A DNA stretch of 64,000 nucleotides from Gemmatimonadaceae bacterium (lineage in GTDB: Bacteria > Gemmatimonadota > Gemmatimonadetes > Gemmatimonadales > Gemmatimonadaceae), in contig JALHNZ010000008.1 of NCBI GenBank assembly GCA_022843265.1, positions 1 to 64,000 on the forward strand, read 5' to 3'. Each line of letters starts with the position of its first letter. Positions within the stretch are counted from its first letter, which is position 1. Of this stretch, positions 32,838 to 40,501 are shown piece by piece. The translations under genes and the position numbers were made by a program. Under the pieces are notes generated by a model. The model did no database searches. It was not told the DNA's origin and was given only the letters and a program-made list of their open reading frames with translations.

Positions 32838-33834
32838 GTGCTTCGGCGATCGCGGTCTTCGACGCGACATCATCCCGACTCTCGCCCCGACACTCGGCAT
32901 CTGCAGCTACTGCGGCACATCTGCGTCGCTGATTGATCCTACCAAGCTGCGCGATCTGTTCGAGCTCCTAATCAGCATCTACGAACCCGATTCGGCTGGC
33001 AAAACACTTGTTGACTGGCTCAAAGCTGACTGGGATTTGTTCAGCCATTCCGCGATGGACGTCGCGCATAGCAAAGAACTTCTGGGCGACATTCTGGATG
33101 ACGGCGCGATTGTCAGAAAGACCTTCTCACCTTCTGCCGCATACCACAGCGAGGCGCTAGCTCGCTGGGAAACGCTCCGTGACGAGCTGATGTGGAAGAA
33201 CCGATACTTTCTTGACGAGGTGCTGGATACTGATCGATTGAGGGAGCTGCTCGGCCATCTCCCGGCCGATGATATGCCGACTCTCTGGTATCGCGCGAGG
33301 ATTCTCGATGGCAGCGATCTGTATCCGATCGAGGAGATGGGCACTCCGCCGCCACGGCTTGCAACTCATGGACGTGCAAATCCAGCAGGCATTCCCTACC
33401 TCTACCTTGGATCGCTTCCGGAAACGGCTGTCGCCGAGATTCGGCCCCATACCGGAGAAATCGCCTGCGTTGCACAGTTCAACATCGCACCTCCGCTGAA
33501 CGCGGTTGATCTACGTAATCCACGCGGTCTGGTGTCTCCATTCCTGCTCGCGGATGCAAACGCAATCGGGCAGCTGCGCTCAGACATTGCATTTTTGGAA
33601 CGACTTGGTGACGAGCTGACTCGTCCTGTGTTGCCCCGCGGCGCTGCGATCGATTATGTCCCGAGCCAATATCTTTGCGAGTTTATCAAGAAGGTTGGCT
33701 ACGACGGTGTTGTGTACCGGAGTTCCGTAAGCTCGGGTATCAACTTGGCCTTGTTCGATCATAACAAGGCAGTGGGAGGCGACGTTTCTCGCTACGACAT
33801 CACTAGAGTCTCGGTGGAGGTCCGTTTGGCGTGA
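32815..33834 (+). CDS. Zinc-ribbon HEPN/RES-domain protein (putative NADase toxin)
   Basis: 339 residues from the ATG at 32815. An N-terminal CxxC pair (Cys6/Cys9 and Cys30/Cys33) forms a zinc ribbon. A helical HEPN-RES N-terminal domain spans ~40-150 (LLGDILDDGAIV ... YHSEALARWETLRDELMW). The RES domain has LWYRARIL, ATHGRANPAGIPYLYLGS and LPETAVAEIRP. RES domains are NAD-degrading toxins or ADP-ribosyltransferase-like (RES-Xre systems). No Xre antitoxin is adjacent; the upstream overlapping sce7725 is in the position of an antitoxin or regulator. Confidence 0.85.
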   Translation: MPKHCCSECFGDRGLRRDIIPTLAPTLGICSYCGTSASLIDPTKLRDLFELLISIYEPDSAGKTLVDWLKADWDLFSHSAMDVAHSKELLGDILDDGAIVRKTFSPSAAYHSEALARWETLRDELMWKNRYFLDEVLDTDRLRELLGHLPADDMPTLWYRARILDGSDLYPIEEMGTPPPRLATHGRANPAGIPYLYLGSLPETAVAEIRPHTGEIACVAQFNIAPPLNAVDLRNPRGLVSPFLLADANAIGQLRSDIAFLERLGDELTRPVLPRGAAIDYVPSQYLCEFIKKVGYDGVVYRSSVSSGINLALFDHNKAVGGDVSRYDITRVSVEVRLA

Positions 33835-33911
33835 GTTAACGACCCTCATGTAGTCCTGTTACGCGTAGTATCGCTCGAAAGTGTCTCATCCCAAACGATC
33901 GTGTGACCTCA

Positions 33912-34709
33912 ATGCCATTTCGACGCGTTTCAGACATTCGCTGGTATTTGTACAGGTCCTCCGCCAAACTGGACATGCTGTACGAACAGGTTGTCTCGAA
34001 GAAATCGACGCTTTCCGGCAGCGTTGCGCTGGAGGTGCCGTTCGTCAAGGCGACACTCTCTCGGGATCGTAGCGACGAACCGTCCGATGAGGAACGATTG
34101 GACATCGTGGAGCGCGAGTTGCGGGAGCGAGGTCTGGTTGGCACCCTCCAAGAGCCGAGCGAATACTTCGCCGGTGAGATCACGATGCGATGGGGGCTCT
34201 TTGACGATCAGGGTCGTCGCGCCGACGACGCGAGCCCACTGGTTTTTTTTGGTGGCGTCGACCAAGCCGACGCGATTTTTGTGGGACTCGGTGGATCCTC
34301 CCGTCACGTCATCGGCTATCACGGCGCGACCAGCACGCACTCGCGCTCCACTACTCACGCCATTGTCAAATGGATGCTAGCAGGCCTGAATGGGCTGGAT
34401 CGACCACAGCAATGGGGTGATCTCGAGGGGGAGCGCCAAATGGTGATGTCGGGCGTCGCCATTGCGGTTCACAACCTTCGCCCGCCCACGCAACGGATGA
34501 AGTTTCTTGCGAAGACGCTGTTGCGCGGCGACATCCTTGGTCACGAGCACTTTACCGGCGTTCCGCGTGCGTCTGGCGTGTTGGGCACACCTCTCTACGT
34601 CAGTCTCGTTGAGCCGCCATCTGAAGAGCGGCGCTGGGGCTTGGATGATCAGTGGAGGCTGCCACTTGCAGATCCTACGATTGGCTTGGGCGAAGGAGAC
34701 TCCCTGTAG
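33912..34709 (+). CDS. Hypothetical DUF7019-like protein
   Basis: 265 residues from the ATG at 33912. It begins with WYLYRSSAKLDMLYEQV, the signature of a family seen mainly in actinobacteria (DUF7019-like). It continues with acidic helices, then strand-rich ADAIFVGLGGSSRHVIGYHG and a C-terminal helix TTHAIVKWMLAGLNGL. The region ~140-190 repeatedly reads like a ligand-binding beta sheet. No membrane segment. It follows the RES operon at 77 bp and is probably a separate accessory gene. Confidence 0.55.
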   Translation: MPFRRVSDIRWYLYRSSAKLDMLYEQVVSKKSTLSGSVALEVPFVKATLSRDRSDEPSDEERLDIVERELRERGLVGTLQEPSEYFAGEITMRWGLFDDQGRRADDASPLVFFGGVDQADAIFVGLGGSSRHVIGYHGATSTHSRSTTHAIVKWMLAGLNGLDRPQQWGDLEGERQMVMSGVAIAVHNLRPPTQRMKFLAKTLLRGDILGHEHFTGVPRASGVLGTPLYVSLVEPPSEERRWGLDDQWRLPLADPTIGLGEGDSL

Positions 34710-35007
34710 CTGTGCGGCGTTGGTGTACCGATTCACCATGCATCTGCCACCACCAAAGGCGAAGCAGCGTTTCACTAACAACTTAGCTCGGGCATCTGTT
34801 AGCTGCATTCGTGCGACTGCTACAGTGAGCCATGGGCGCAGCGCGTTCGTCGTCCGCGAAGGGGTGCGCGTTGCGAGCGGTGACACGATCGCTCAGATCA
34901 ACGTGACGATTGCGAACTAACGCTACACACCCCCTCCAACGTACCTCCTCGGAGCGGGCGCGCATTTCTAACCAAGCGCACTCTCTCGCGTTGCAACGAC
35001 GTTCGAC
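34710..35007. other. Gene-free stretch
   Basis: It has CACTAAC (~34777) and GTTAGCT (~34799) close together, and a reading frame ending at 34920 whose last residues (GRSAFVVREGVRVASGDTIA) look protein-like but lack a plausible start. This may be the 3' end of a decayed gene. Around 34925-35005 the sequence resembles the terminator region of the M28 gene, the start of the duplicated segment. Confidence 0.35.
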
Positions 35008-35287
35008 TTATCGCGACGACTGCGCCGCGCTCTTTGTCGGCCTAGGACACGCCGGCCACCCACGCGGCGTGCCATCCGGCGCATTGCCCTGCGGCACCAG
35101 ATCGCGCGGCAACTTCTGCGCATCTTCCGACGCCATGTACGCGAGCATCGCGATCAGCGTGGCGTTGTTGCGCAGGTCTTCGGGCACAATCTTGTCGTAC
35201 GTATCGCGATTGGTGTGCCACGTGGTGTTGCTGTAGTCCCAGCCGAGCGCGCCGGTGCCAATGCCAGGCGCCTTGGCGCACACGCAC
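35008..35287 (-). pseudogene. Truncated duplicate of the M28 peptidase 3' end
   Basis: About 92 C-terminal codons match the intact peptidase at 50933-52597 at over 90% by eye: CAKAPGIGTGALGWDYSNTT, WHTNRDTYDKIVPEDLRNNA and LAYMASEDAQKLPRDLV. Homology stops at the FVCAKAP codons; upstream the frame runs into unrelated sequence. Without the metal site the fragment cannot be active. Confidence 0.85.
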
Positions 35288-35344
35288 GACCGACGTGGCC
35301 GTGGACGCACAACTACGACGGACCGCTCATGGCATTCGGCGGGA

Positions 35345-35887
35345 TCACCGCGAACGCACCCAAGGTTCGTCGCAACTCGCAGTCGGTGTGCCGCGAATGC
35401 CGAGCTCCGTGGGTCGAGGTGCGCTCGAGCCTCCGCCAACCGTGTAGGCGACCCGCCCGCGTGCGTCGGTGAACGATACCGCATCTCTGAGTGTGACCAG
35501 CTGCGATACGGCTTGCTTGCCCACTCGCGCCGGATCGTAGCGCCACTTGTTCAGCGTTTCGAGCAGGAGCGTCGCATACTCCTCCGATGTTGTGCGCACC
35601 ACTTTCGCCGAGCCCTTTCGCACTTCTCCTGTGGAGTCGACTACAAACTCGATATCCGCGCGCACGCAACGCAGCCCGGACGGCGGCTGGAAGTTTGGCA
35701 TGGAGGACTTCTTAAGTTTGGCCGGTTTTTCCACGGCGCACTCGCGGTAAATGGCAGCCGTGCCAAAGCGCAGCGTGTCGGTGACAGGTTCGCATTCTGC
35801 AGATGCATCAGCGGATTGCGCGCGACCAGGTGTAGCGGTCACGAGTGCAGCGACGAGAGCCGTGAGCAGGTATTGAGTGCGAAGCAT
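35345..35887 (-). CDS. Secreted protein with TonB C-terminal-like domain
   Basis: 180 residues from the ATG at 35887. Signal peptide MLRTQYLLTALVAALVTAT is almost identical to that of the unrelated protein at 44186-45097. The mature part has a TonB-C-like fold: VRADIEFVVDSTGEVRKGSA, VVRTTSEEYATLLLETL, NKWRYDPARVGKQAV. No proline-rich spacer or transmembrane anchor is present, so it is not a classical energy-transducing TonB. The last ~20 residues run into the boundary with the M28 fragment and may be aberrant. Confidence 0.6.
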   Translation of the reverse strand: MLRTQYLLTALVAALVTATPGRAQSADASAECEPVTDTLRFGTAAIYRECAVEKPAKLKKSSMPNFQPPSGLRCVRADIEFVVDSTGEVRKGSAKVVRTTSEEYATLLLETLNKWRYDPARVGKQAVSQLVTLRDAVSFTDARGRVAYTVGGGSSAPRPTELGIRGTPTASCDEPWVRSR

Positions 35888-36214
35888 AGCTGAGTTTACC
35901 GTGGACACAGTGACGCCGGAACTATCGAACCGCATCAGCGGCTCGCTTGCTGCTCGGCAGCGCCAGACCGTGCGCGCGATCATCTGGATCAAGTACCATA
36001 ACCGTAAGCTGCGTGGAGTCGATCGCGATATCTGCAGCAGAACCGTTGAATACCACGCCTAAGCTTGACGGGATAAACGACTGGAGCGAATGTCTTTCTG
36101 CTGCGGAGCTTAGCAATCAGCGATGCGGATTATGCGGCGGCGATGTGCGGCATAAATCGCCACCTCCGGTGATCCCTTGAACTCCAATACTCGTTAGCTA
36201 GACGGAGATAAGTA
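35888..36214. other. Gene-free stretch upstream of GNAT gene
   Basis: The first ~45 bp repeat the region upstream of the creatininase-like gene (see 44186-45097). Position 36059-36199 is attC-like copy B. The remainder shows nothing recognisable. The GNAT ribosome site GGAG (36203-36206) lies at the end. Confidence 0.5.
36059..36199 (+). repeat. attC-like element, copy B (related to 26471-26610)
   Basis: It starts CGCCTAAGCTTGACGGG, shares TGGAGCGAATGTCTTTC, and ends CTCCAATACTCGTTAGCT, closely matching both ends of copy A while the ~70-bp centre differs. Conserved ends with a variable centre and near-equal length (141 versus 140 bp) are what attC sites of one chromosomal array show. The 3' core GTTAGCT deviates from GTTRRRY at one base. 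Confidence 0.5.
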
Positions 36215-36661
36215 TTGTCTGAGCCGAGGATCGCCGAGGAACGCGAGTTGCCGCCGGACGAGCTTGCCCGGCTCTACGCCGGCTTGATGACTTCTGATCC
36301 GCCCACGCCGTCGGGACGCAACTATCAGCCACTCGTGCTCTCGATGCGCGACGCGCAAGGCACGCTCTGCGGCGGGCTACTCGGAGAGACGATTTGGACT
36401 TGGCTCAGCGTCGGCGTCATCTGGGTGCTACCGGAGCTTCGCGGTGCTGGGCACGGCGCCCGGCTGTTGCAGGCGGCGGAGGATCTGGCCATCGCGCGCG
36501 GCTGCACGCAGTCGCGCCTCGACACATTCGACTGGCAGGCCCGCGGATTCTATGAGCGGCGCGGCTATGAAGTGTACGGTAAGCTGGTAGGGTTTCCGGC
36601 GGGACACACGCAGTTTGATCTGAGGAAGTCGCTACCGACATCTCCGCGCGTCGCCAGCTAA
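36215..36661 (+). CDS. GNAT-family acetyltransferase
   Basis: 148 residues from a TTG at 36215, chosen because GGAG lies 8 bp upstream and no ATG gives a full domain. The acetyl-CoA loop is LPELRGAGHGARLLQAAEDLA (RxxGxG/A) at about residues 75-92, followed by ARGFYERRGYEVYG, the usual motif B end. It would transfer an acetyl group from acetyl-CoA; the substrate is unknown. It follows attC-like copy B directly, and its stop lies in GCTAACG, so it may be the last cassette. Confidence 0.8.
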   Translation: MSEPRIAEERELPPDELARLYAGLMTSDPPTPSGRNYQPLVLSMRDAQGTLCGGLLGETIWTWLSVGVIWVLPELRGAGHGARLLQAAEDLAIARGCTQSRLDTFDWQARGFYERRGYEVYGKLVGFPAGHTQFDLRKSLPTSPRVAS

Positions 36662-36717
36662 CGATGGTTGGTGTAGATGGCCGCCGGAAGTCACGTTTCT
36701 CCCCGACCAATCATCTG

Positions 36718-37824
36718 GTGCTTGAATTGACTGACGTCCGCTTCGCGAGGCGAAGTCTCGCCCTTGTTGCCCTGCTGGTCTCCGCTGCATGTGGGACCGC
36801 CAACAGTGATAGCGATTCCGAAGCGCCGCGCCTCGTCGAGCTCGAGGAAGCGCTCGCTGCGGGAACGGTGCTGCGGCTGGGCGCAGCGGACGGGCCGCAA
36901 TCCATTGGTGCGGTGATGGCAGCGCGGATTACGCCGGATGGGTCCCGGATTATTGTGCTCGATCGCGAGCCGCCATATCTGAAAGTGTTTCGGCGTGACG
37001 GCAGTCTGGAGGGGCAGTACGTCGCGCGCGGAAGCGGTCCGCACGAGATGTCTGAAGTGGCCACCATGGCCGTTGATAACGAACGGGCCTACATCGTCGG
37101 TCCCTATGCGCTGCTGGTGACGACCCTGAATGGTTCAGTCAGCCAGCGAGTTGTGCCGGACTTTCCGCTCTTCGATATCGGCACCGACTGCGCCGGACGC
37201 CTGATCGGCTACGGGCCGCGCGGTGATCCTGAACCACAGTTTCTGCACCAACTCGCCGTTGATTCCAGCGTGGCGGTGATTCGCTCAACGCTGCAGGGTC
37301 AGCGGACAGAACGCATGGCGTGGGGATTCGGACGGTCGAGTGTCGTGCGTGCTTCGGCCGGCAGCGTGATCAACCACCGTGAAGAGGGCTTCAGTACGCC
37401 AGTGTTTCTGTCTTGCGACGGCAACACCTCGGAGCGGGGCTGGTCGTGGGCAGCGGCCGAGTTCCCCTCGAGGCGGGACGCGCAGCGAGGACCGGAGTTG
37501 CGCGACGGTACGACCGCTCAACTCACGTTTGACGCCACCGTTCCGATCAACATAGGGTCAGCCGAGCTCCCCAGCGGACGGCTTTTGTGGCTCGAGCAGC
37601 GGCTGATGTTCTCCGGGAAAGGGGGGATGGACGGGCGGTTGGACTGGTTTCTGGCGGATTCTGCGGGGCTGCGGCGTGGGTACACATCCCAATCCTATGT
37701 ACTCCAGGATGTCGGCGCTGGCATGATGTTGTTCTCGACGGACGAGCCGTGGTCGCAGGTCTTGTTGGTCCGCGCTGACGCGGTAGAGCAGCTCCTTGCC
37801 CGAGGTTCGTGGAAGGCACGCTGA
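36718..37824 (+). CDS. 6-bladed beta-propeller lipoprotein
   Basis: 368 residues from the GTG at 36718, which places the lipobox SAAC with Cys25 behind a short signal; an in-frame start at 36664 is possible. Blade-like repeats include ITPDGSRIIVLDREPPYLKV, FRRDGSLEGQYVARGSGPHE and AVDNERAYIVGP. The architecture matches the 6-bladed propeller lipoproteins common in Gemmatimonadota and Bacteroidota; the protein at 57174-58298 is a relative. Probably periplasmic or surface; ligand unknown. Confidence 0.7.
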   Translation: MLELTDVRFARRSLALVALLVSAACGTANSDSDSEAPRLVELEEALAAGTVLRLGAADGPQSIGAVMAARITPDGSRIIVLDREPPYLKVFRRDGSLEGQYVARGSGPHEMSEVATMAVDNERAYIVGPYALLVTTLNGSVSQRVVPDFPLFDIGTDCAGRLIGYGPRGDPEPQFLHQLAVDSSVAVIRSTLQGQRTERMAWGFGRSSVVRASAGSVINHREEGFSTPVFLSCDGNTSERGWSWAAAEFPSRRDAQRGPELRDGTTAQLTFDATVPINIGSAELPSGRLLWLEQRLMFSGKGGMDGRLDWFLADSAGLRRGYTSQSYVLQDVGAGMMLFSTDEPWSQVLLVRADAVEQLLARGSWKAR

Positions 37825-37984
37825 CCTGGGTCTTTTGGTTTTTGTTCGGATATTTGCTATATTTATGAGATCGGCCAGTGGCGACAATTCGACTCGCCGC
37901 ACCCCTTTTTCAGGCCGCTTCATGAAGGGTTTCGGCCGCATTACGCCGTCAACAACTCCTCCCGTCGACAGACTCAGCGCACGC

Positions 37985-38995
37985 ATGAACGACCTGACTC
38001 TGTACACCACCGACGATGGGCGTAGTCAGATCAAGCTGCGGGCCGAGCAGCAGACGGTCTGGCTTACGCAGCTGGAGATCGCGGAGCTCTTTGATGCCAC
38101 GAAGCAGAACATCTCTCTTCACCTGAAAAACATCTTTGAGGAGGAGGAACTGCACCCGTCGGCAACTGTCAAGGAATCCTTGACAATTCAAACCGAAGGC
38201 AGCCGCGAGGTACAGCGCCCGGTCACGCTCTACAACCTCGACGCCATTCTCGCCGTGGGCTACCGCGTGCGCTCGCCGCGCGGGGTGCAGTTCCGTCGCT
38301 GGGCCTCAGTCATCCTCAAGGAGTTCCTGACCAAAGGCTTCGTGATGGACGACGAACGCTTGAAGAATCCGGATGGCCGTCCGGATTTCTTCGACGAGAT
38401 GCTGGAGCGCATCCGGGCTATACGCGCCTCGGAAAAGCGCTTCTATCAGAAAGTGCGCGATCTCTTCGCGCTGTCCAGCGACTACGACAAGACCGATTCC
38501 GCCACACAGCAATTCTTCGCGACGGTGCAGAACCTGTTGATCTTCGCAGTGACGCGCAAAACGGCGGCTGAACTCATTACCGCTCGTGCTAATCCCGACG
38601 ATCCGCATTTCGGTCTGCTGGCGTGGAAAGGGGACAAGGTGCGCAACACCGATATCATCGTCGCGAAGAATTACCTGACCGAAGACGAGATCGATACCCT
38701 GAACCGGCTGGTGGTCATCTTTCTCGAAACCGCCGAGTTGCGCGCCAAGAGCAAACAGGAAACGCGCGTGGCGTTCTGGAAGCAGAACGTGGATCAGATC
38801 ATCAGCTCGAACGGATTTCCGTTGCTGTCGAACGCGGACTCTGTGAGTCACGAACAAATGGAAGCGCGCACGGGCGAGTTATATCTCGCGTTTGATCAAC
38901 AGCGCAAAACACTGGAGGCGCAGAGAGCAGACGAGCGAGACGCAGTGGACCTCGAAGCGCTCGAGTCCACCCTAAAGCGACGTACGAAGCAATGA
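37985..38995 (+). CDS. RhuM family protein
   Basis: 336 residues from the ATG at 37985, the usual family length; an upstream open frame to 37796 is not typical. Signature stretches are LYTTDDGRSQIKLRAEQQTV, WLTQLEIAELFDATKQNISL, HLKNIFEEEELHPSATVKES, and VTLYNLDAILAVGYRVRSPR-type sequence. The N-terminal half is a winged-helix-like DNA-binding region related to phage antirepressors (KilA-N/ORF6N-like), and the rest is helical. RhuM genes are carried in genomic islands and were first described as virulence-associated in Salmonella. Function unknown. Confidence 0.9.
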   Translation: MNDLTLYTTDDGRSQIKLRAEQQTVWLTQLEIAELFDATKQNISLHLKNIFEEEELHPSATVKESLTIQTEGSREVQRPVTLYNLDAILAVGYRVRSPRGVQFRRWASVILKEFLTKGFVMDDERLKNPDGRPDFFDEMLERIRAIRASEKRFYQKVRDLFALSSDYDKTDSATQQFFATVQNLLIFAVTRKTAAELITARANPDDPHFGLLAWKGDKVRNTDIIVAKNYLTEDEIDTLNRLVVIFLETAELRAKSKQETRVAFWKQNVDQIISSNGFPLLSNADSVSHEQMEARTGELYLAFDQQRKTLEAQRADERDAVDLEALESTLKRRTKQ

Positions 38996-39357
38996 CCGAG
39001 CCGTTCTTCGGCAGTTGGCGAATCGTGGAGCTGGAACTCTGGGGCGCTGAGTACCTCGATCTTGTGGTCCAGGCGCATATCACGTTTGAATCCGATCGGC
39101 ACGGATCTTTTCAGTTTGGTGCCGTGCGCGGATGGATCGACTATCGCACAACCGATGATGGCGACTCGCCGAGAGTAGATTTTTCGTGGGAGGGATTCAA
39201 CGACGCCGACCGGAGTTGTGGTAGAGGTTGGGCGGTCATCACAAACGCGCAGTTGATCGGACGTCTGTTTCTCCACAACAGTGATGATTCCGCATTTGTC
39301 GCAGAGCGAACGTCTGACGCCGACCGTCGTCGGTCGCGGTCACGACGCAAGGCGTAA
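38992..39357 (+). CDS. Small conserved hypothetical protein
   Basis: 121 residues starting at the ATG overlapping the RhuM stop (ATGA). The pattern PFFGSWRIVELELWGAEYLD, ITFESDRHGSFQFGAVRGW and DFSWEGFNDADRSCGRGWAV is a recurrent small family of unknown function, strand-rich and soluble. The C-terminus ends in an Arg-rich run (DADRRRSRSRRKA) unlike the family and lies against a HigB remnant in another frame, so the end may be recombined. A truncated relative lies at 48923-49080. Confidence 0.65.
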   Translation: MTEPFFGSWRIVELELWGAEYLDLVVQAHITFESDRHGSFQFGAVRGWIDYRTTDDGDSPRVDFSWEGFNDADRSCGRGWAVITNAQLIGRLFLHNSDDSAFVAERTSDADRRRSRSRRKA

Positions 39358-39424
39358 AGGCGAGTTCCTGACGCTATTCGAAGACGGCGATGCGTTCGAC
39401 GTTGAGTTCTGCGATTATCACTAG
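39356..39424 (+). pseudogene. C-terminal remnant of a HigB-type toxin
   Basis: The frame ending at TAG 39422-39424 reads KGEFLTLFEDGDAFDVEFCDYH. HigB toxins end in a very similar ...F-x-DGDAYDVEIVDYH, and they lie directly upstream of higA, as here (14 bp). There is no start codon and the catalytic body is absent, so only the tail survives. Confidence 0.6.
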
Positions 39425-39438
39425 TCGGAGTATCTCTC

Positions 39439-39753
39439 ATGAGCATTCCCAACACGCGACCGCTCGAGCGGCGCCCGATCCATCCCGGCGAGATCCTGCG
39501 CGAGGAGTTCTTGCCGGACTATGGCCTGTCGGTCACGGCGCTGGCCGAGGCGGCGGGCGTCTCACGGCAGTCGATCAACGAATTGCTGCGGGAGCGGCGC
39601 GCCGTCAGCCCGGAGATGGCACTGCGGCTCGGCAAGTTGTTCAGCATGTCCCCCGAGTTCTGGCTCAACCTCCAGCGGAACGTGGATCTGTGGGACGCGG
39701 CGAAGGGGCTGAAGCGGGAGATTGCCCACATTCATCCGCTGCAGGTCGCATAA
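39439..39753 (+). CDS. higA: HigA-type antitoxin (orphan)
   Basis: 104 residues; GGAG lies 8 bp upstream of the ATG. N-terminal RRPIHPGEILREEFLPDYG is the HigA signature, followed by an XRE helix-turn-helix (VTALAEAAGVSRQSINELLR) and the conserved FWLNLQRNVDLWDA. HigA binds and neutralises the RNase HigB and represses its own promoter. Here the toxin is reduced to a fragment upstream, so the gene is an orphan antitoxin that might still act as a repressor or protect against related toxins. Confidence 0.9.
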   Translation: MSIPNTRPLERRPIHPGEILREEFLPDYGLSVTALAEAAGVSRQSINELLRERRAVSPEMALRLGKLFSMSPEFWLNLQRNVDLWDAAKGLKREIAHIHPLQVA

Positions 39754-39798
39754 CTGGGCAGAATCCCGCTAAGCGGTCGCAAACGTCCAGTACGGCCC

Positions 39799-40380
39799 TC
39801 AGCTCACCGCCACAAAGTCCGTCCCACAAAACCCTGCGGGAAACTCCTGCTGTTCGAGCTCCGCAAACCCGGTACCAATCGCCGCCGGGTTGAGCGCCAG
39901 CGCCGAGACCAGCGCCGCGTGCCGTTCGGTTTCGAACGTGTAGACGCCACCCTCACCCGCGTCGGCGCGCAAGATCGCCTCCAGCTTCATCGCGTCGGCC
40001 GGTTTGGTGAACGCGCGCGCAAGGGCCCGGGCATCGCCGCCCTGTTCCACCATGGCAGCGTCGTCCTCATCCAGATCGAAGTGCGTGGGATCGGAGATGT
40101 ACTCGTCCACGAGCTCGCCGCTCTCGTAGAACGCATACATGAGCACGCTGTCATCGTGGTTGATCACGGCCAGCGCCTCACAGTCCATCGACCCGGAGTA
40201 CAGCTCGGCCTGCGCGTGCACGAACTCGGGATCGTCGGACTCCTCACCGCCGTCGAACACGACGATCGAGCCGTTGCGAGCAGACGAGATCCGAGCGGTC
40301 CGGCCGGATGATTGCGCGATCTGCACGACCGAAGCCTGATCGGCGGTGCGCAGGGTGAGGTTGGCGTAGAAGCGGCCCAT
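39799..40380 (-). CDS. Conserved hypothetical protein
   Basis: 193 residues from the ATG at 40380 (MGRFYANLTLR). The motif FYANLTLR, SIVVFDGGEESDDPE, LAVINHDDSVLMYAFYESGE and LVDEYISDPTHFD belong to a family of cytosolic proteins of unknown role with no known catalytic motif. The frame continues upstream of 40380, but that part overlaps the promoter and start of the divergent carboxypeptidase gene. Confidence 0.7.
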   Translation of the reverse strand: MGRFYANLTLRTADQASVVQIAQSSGRTARISSARNGSIVVFDGGEESDDPEFVHAQAELYSGSMDCEALAVINHDDSVLMYAFYESGELVDEYISDPTHFDLDEDDAAMVEQGGDARALARAFTKPADAMKLEAILRADAGEGGVYTFETERHAALVSALALNPAAIGTGFAELEQQEFPAGFCGTDFVAVS

Positions 40381-40501
40381 GGGTCGGCGTTGGGGTGTGT
40401 GATTGCCTCGTCCTGCTCTTCTTCCTATGCTGCAATCATACCACATTCCACCGCTCCCGCCGCAGCGCGTTCGCGACTCCCTCCCGAAGAGCCCCTCAAT
40501 C

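Noticed and set aside
34777..34805. CACTAAC...GTTAGCT as a short attC
   Set aside because: Only ~28 bp apart with no L-box pairing; too short for a recombination site.
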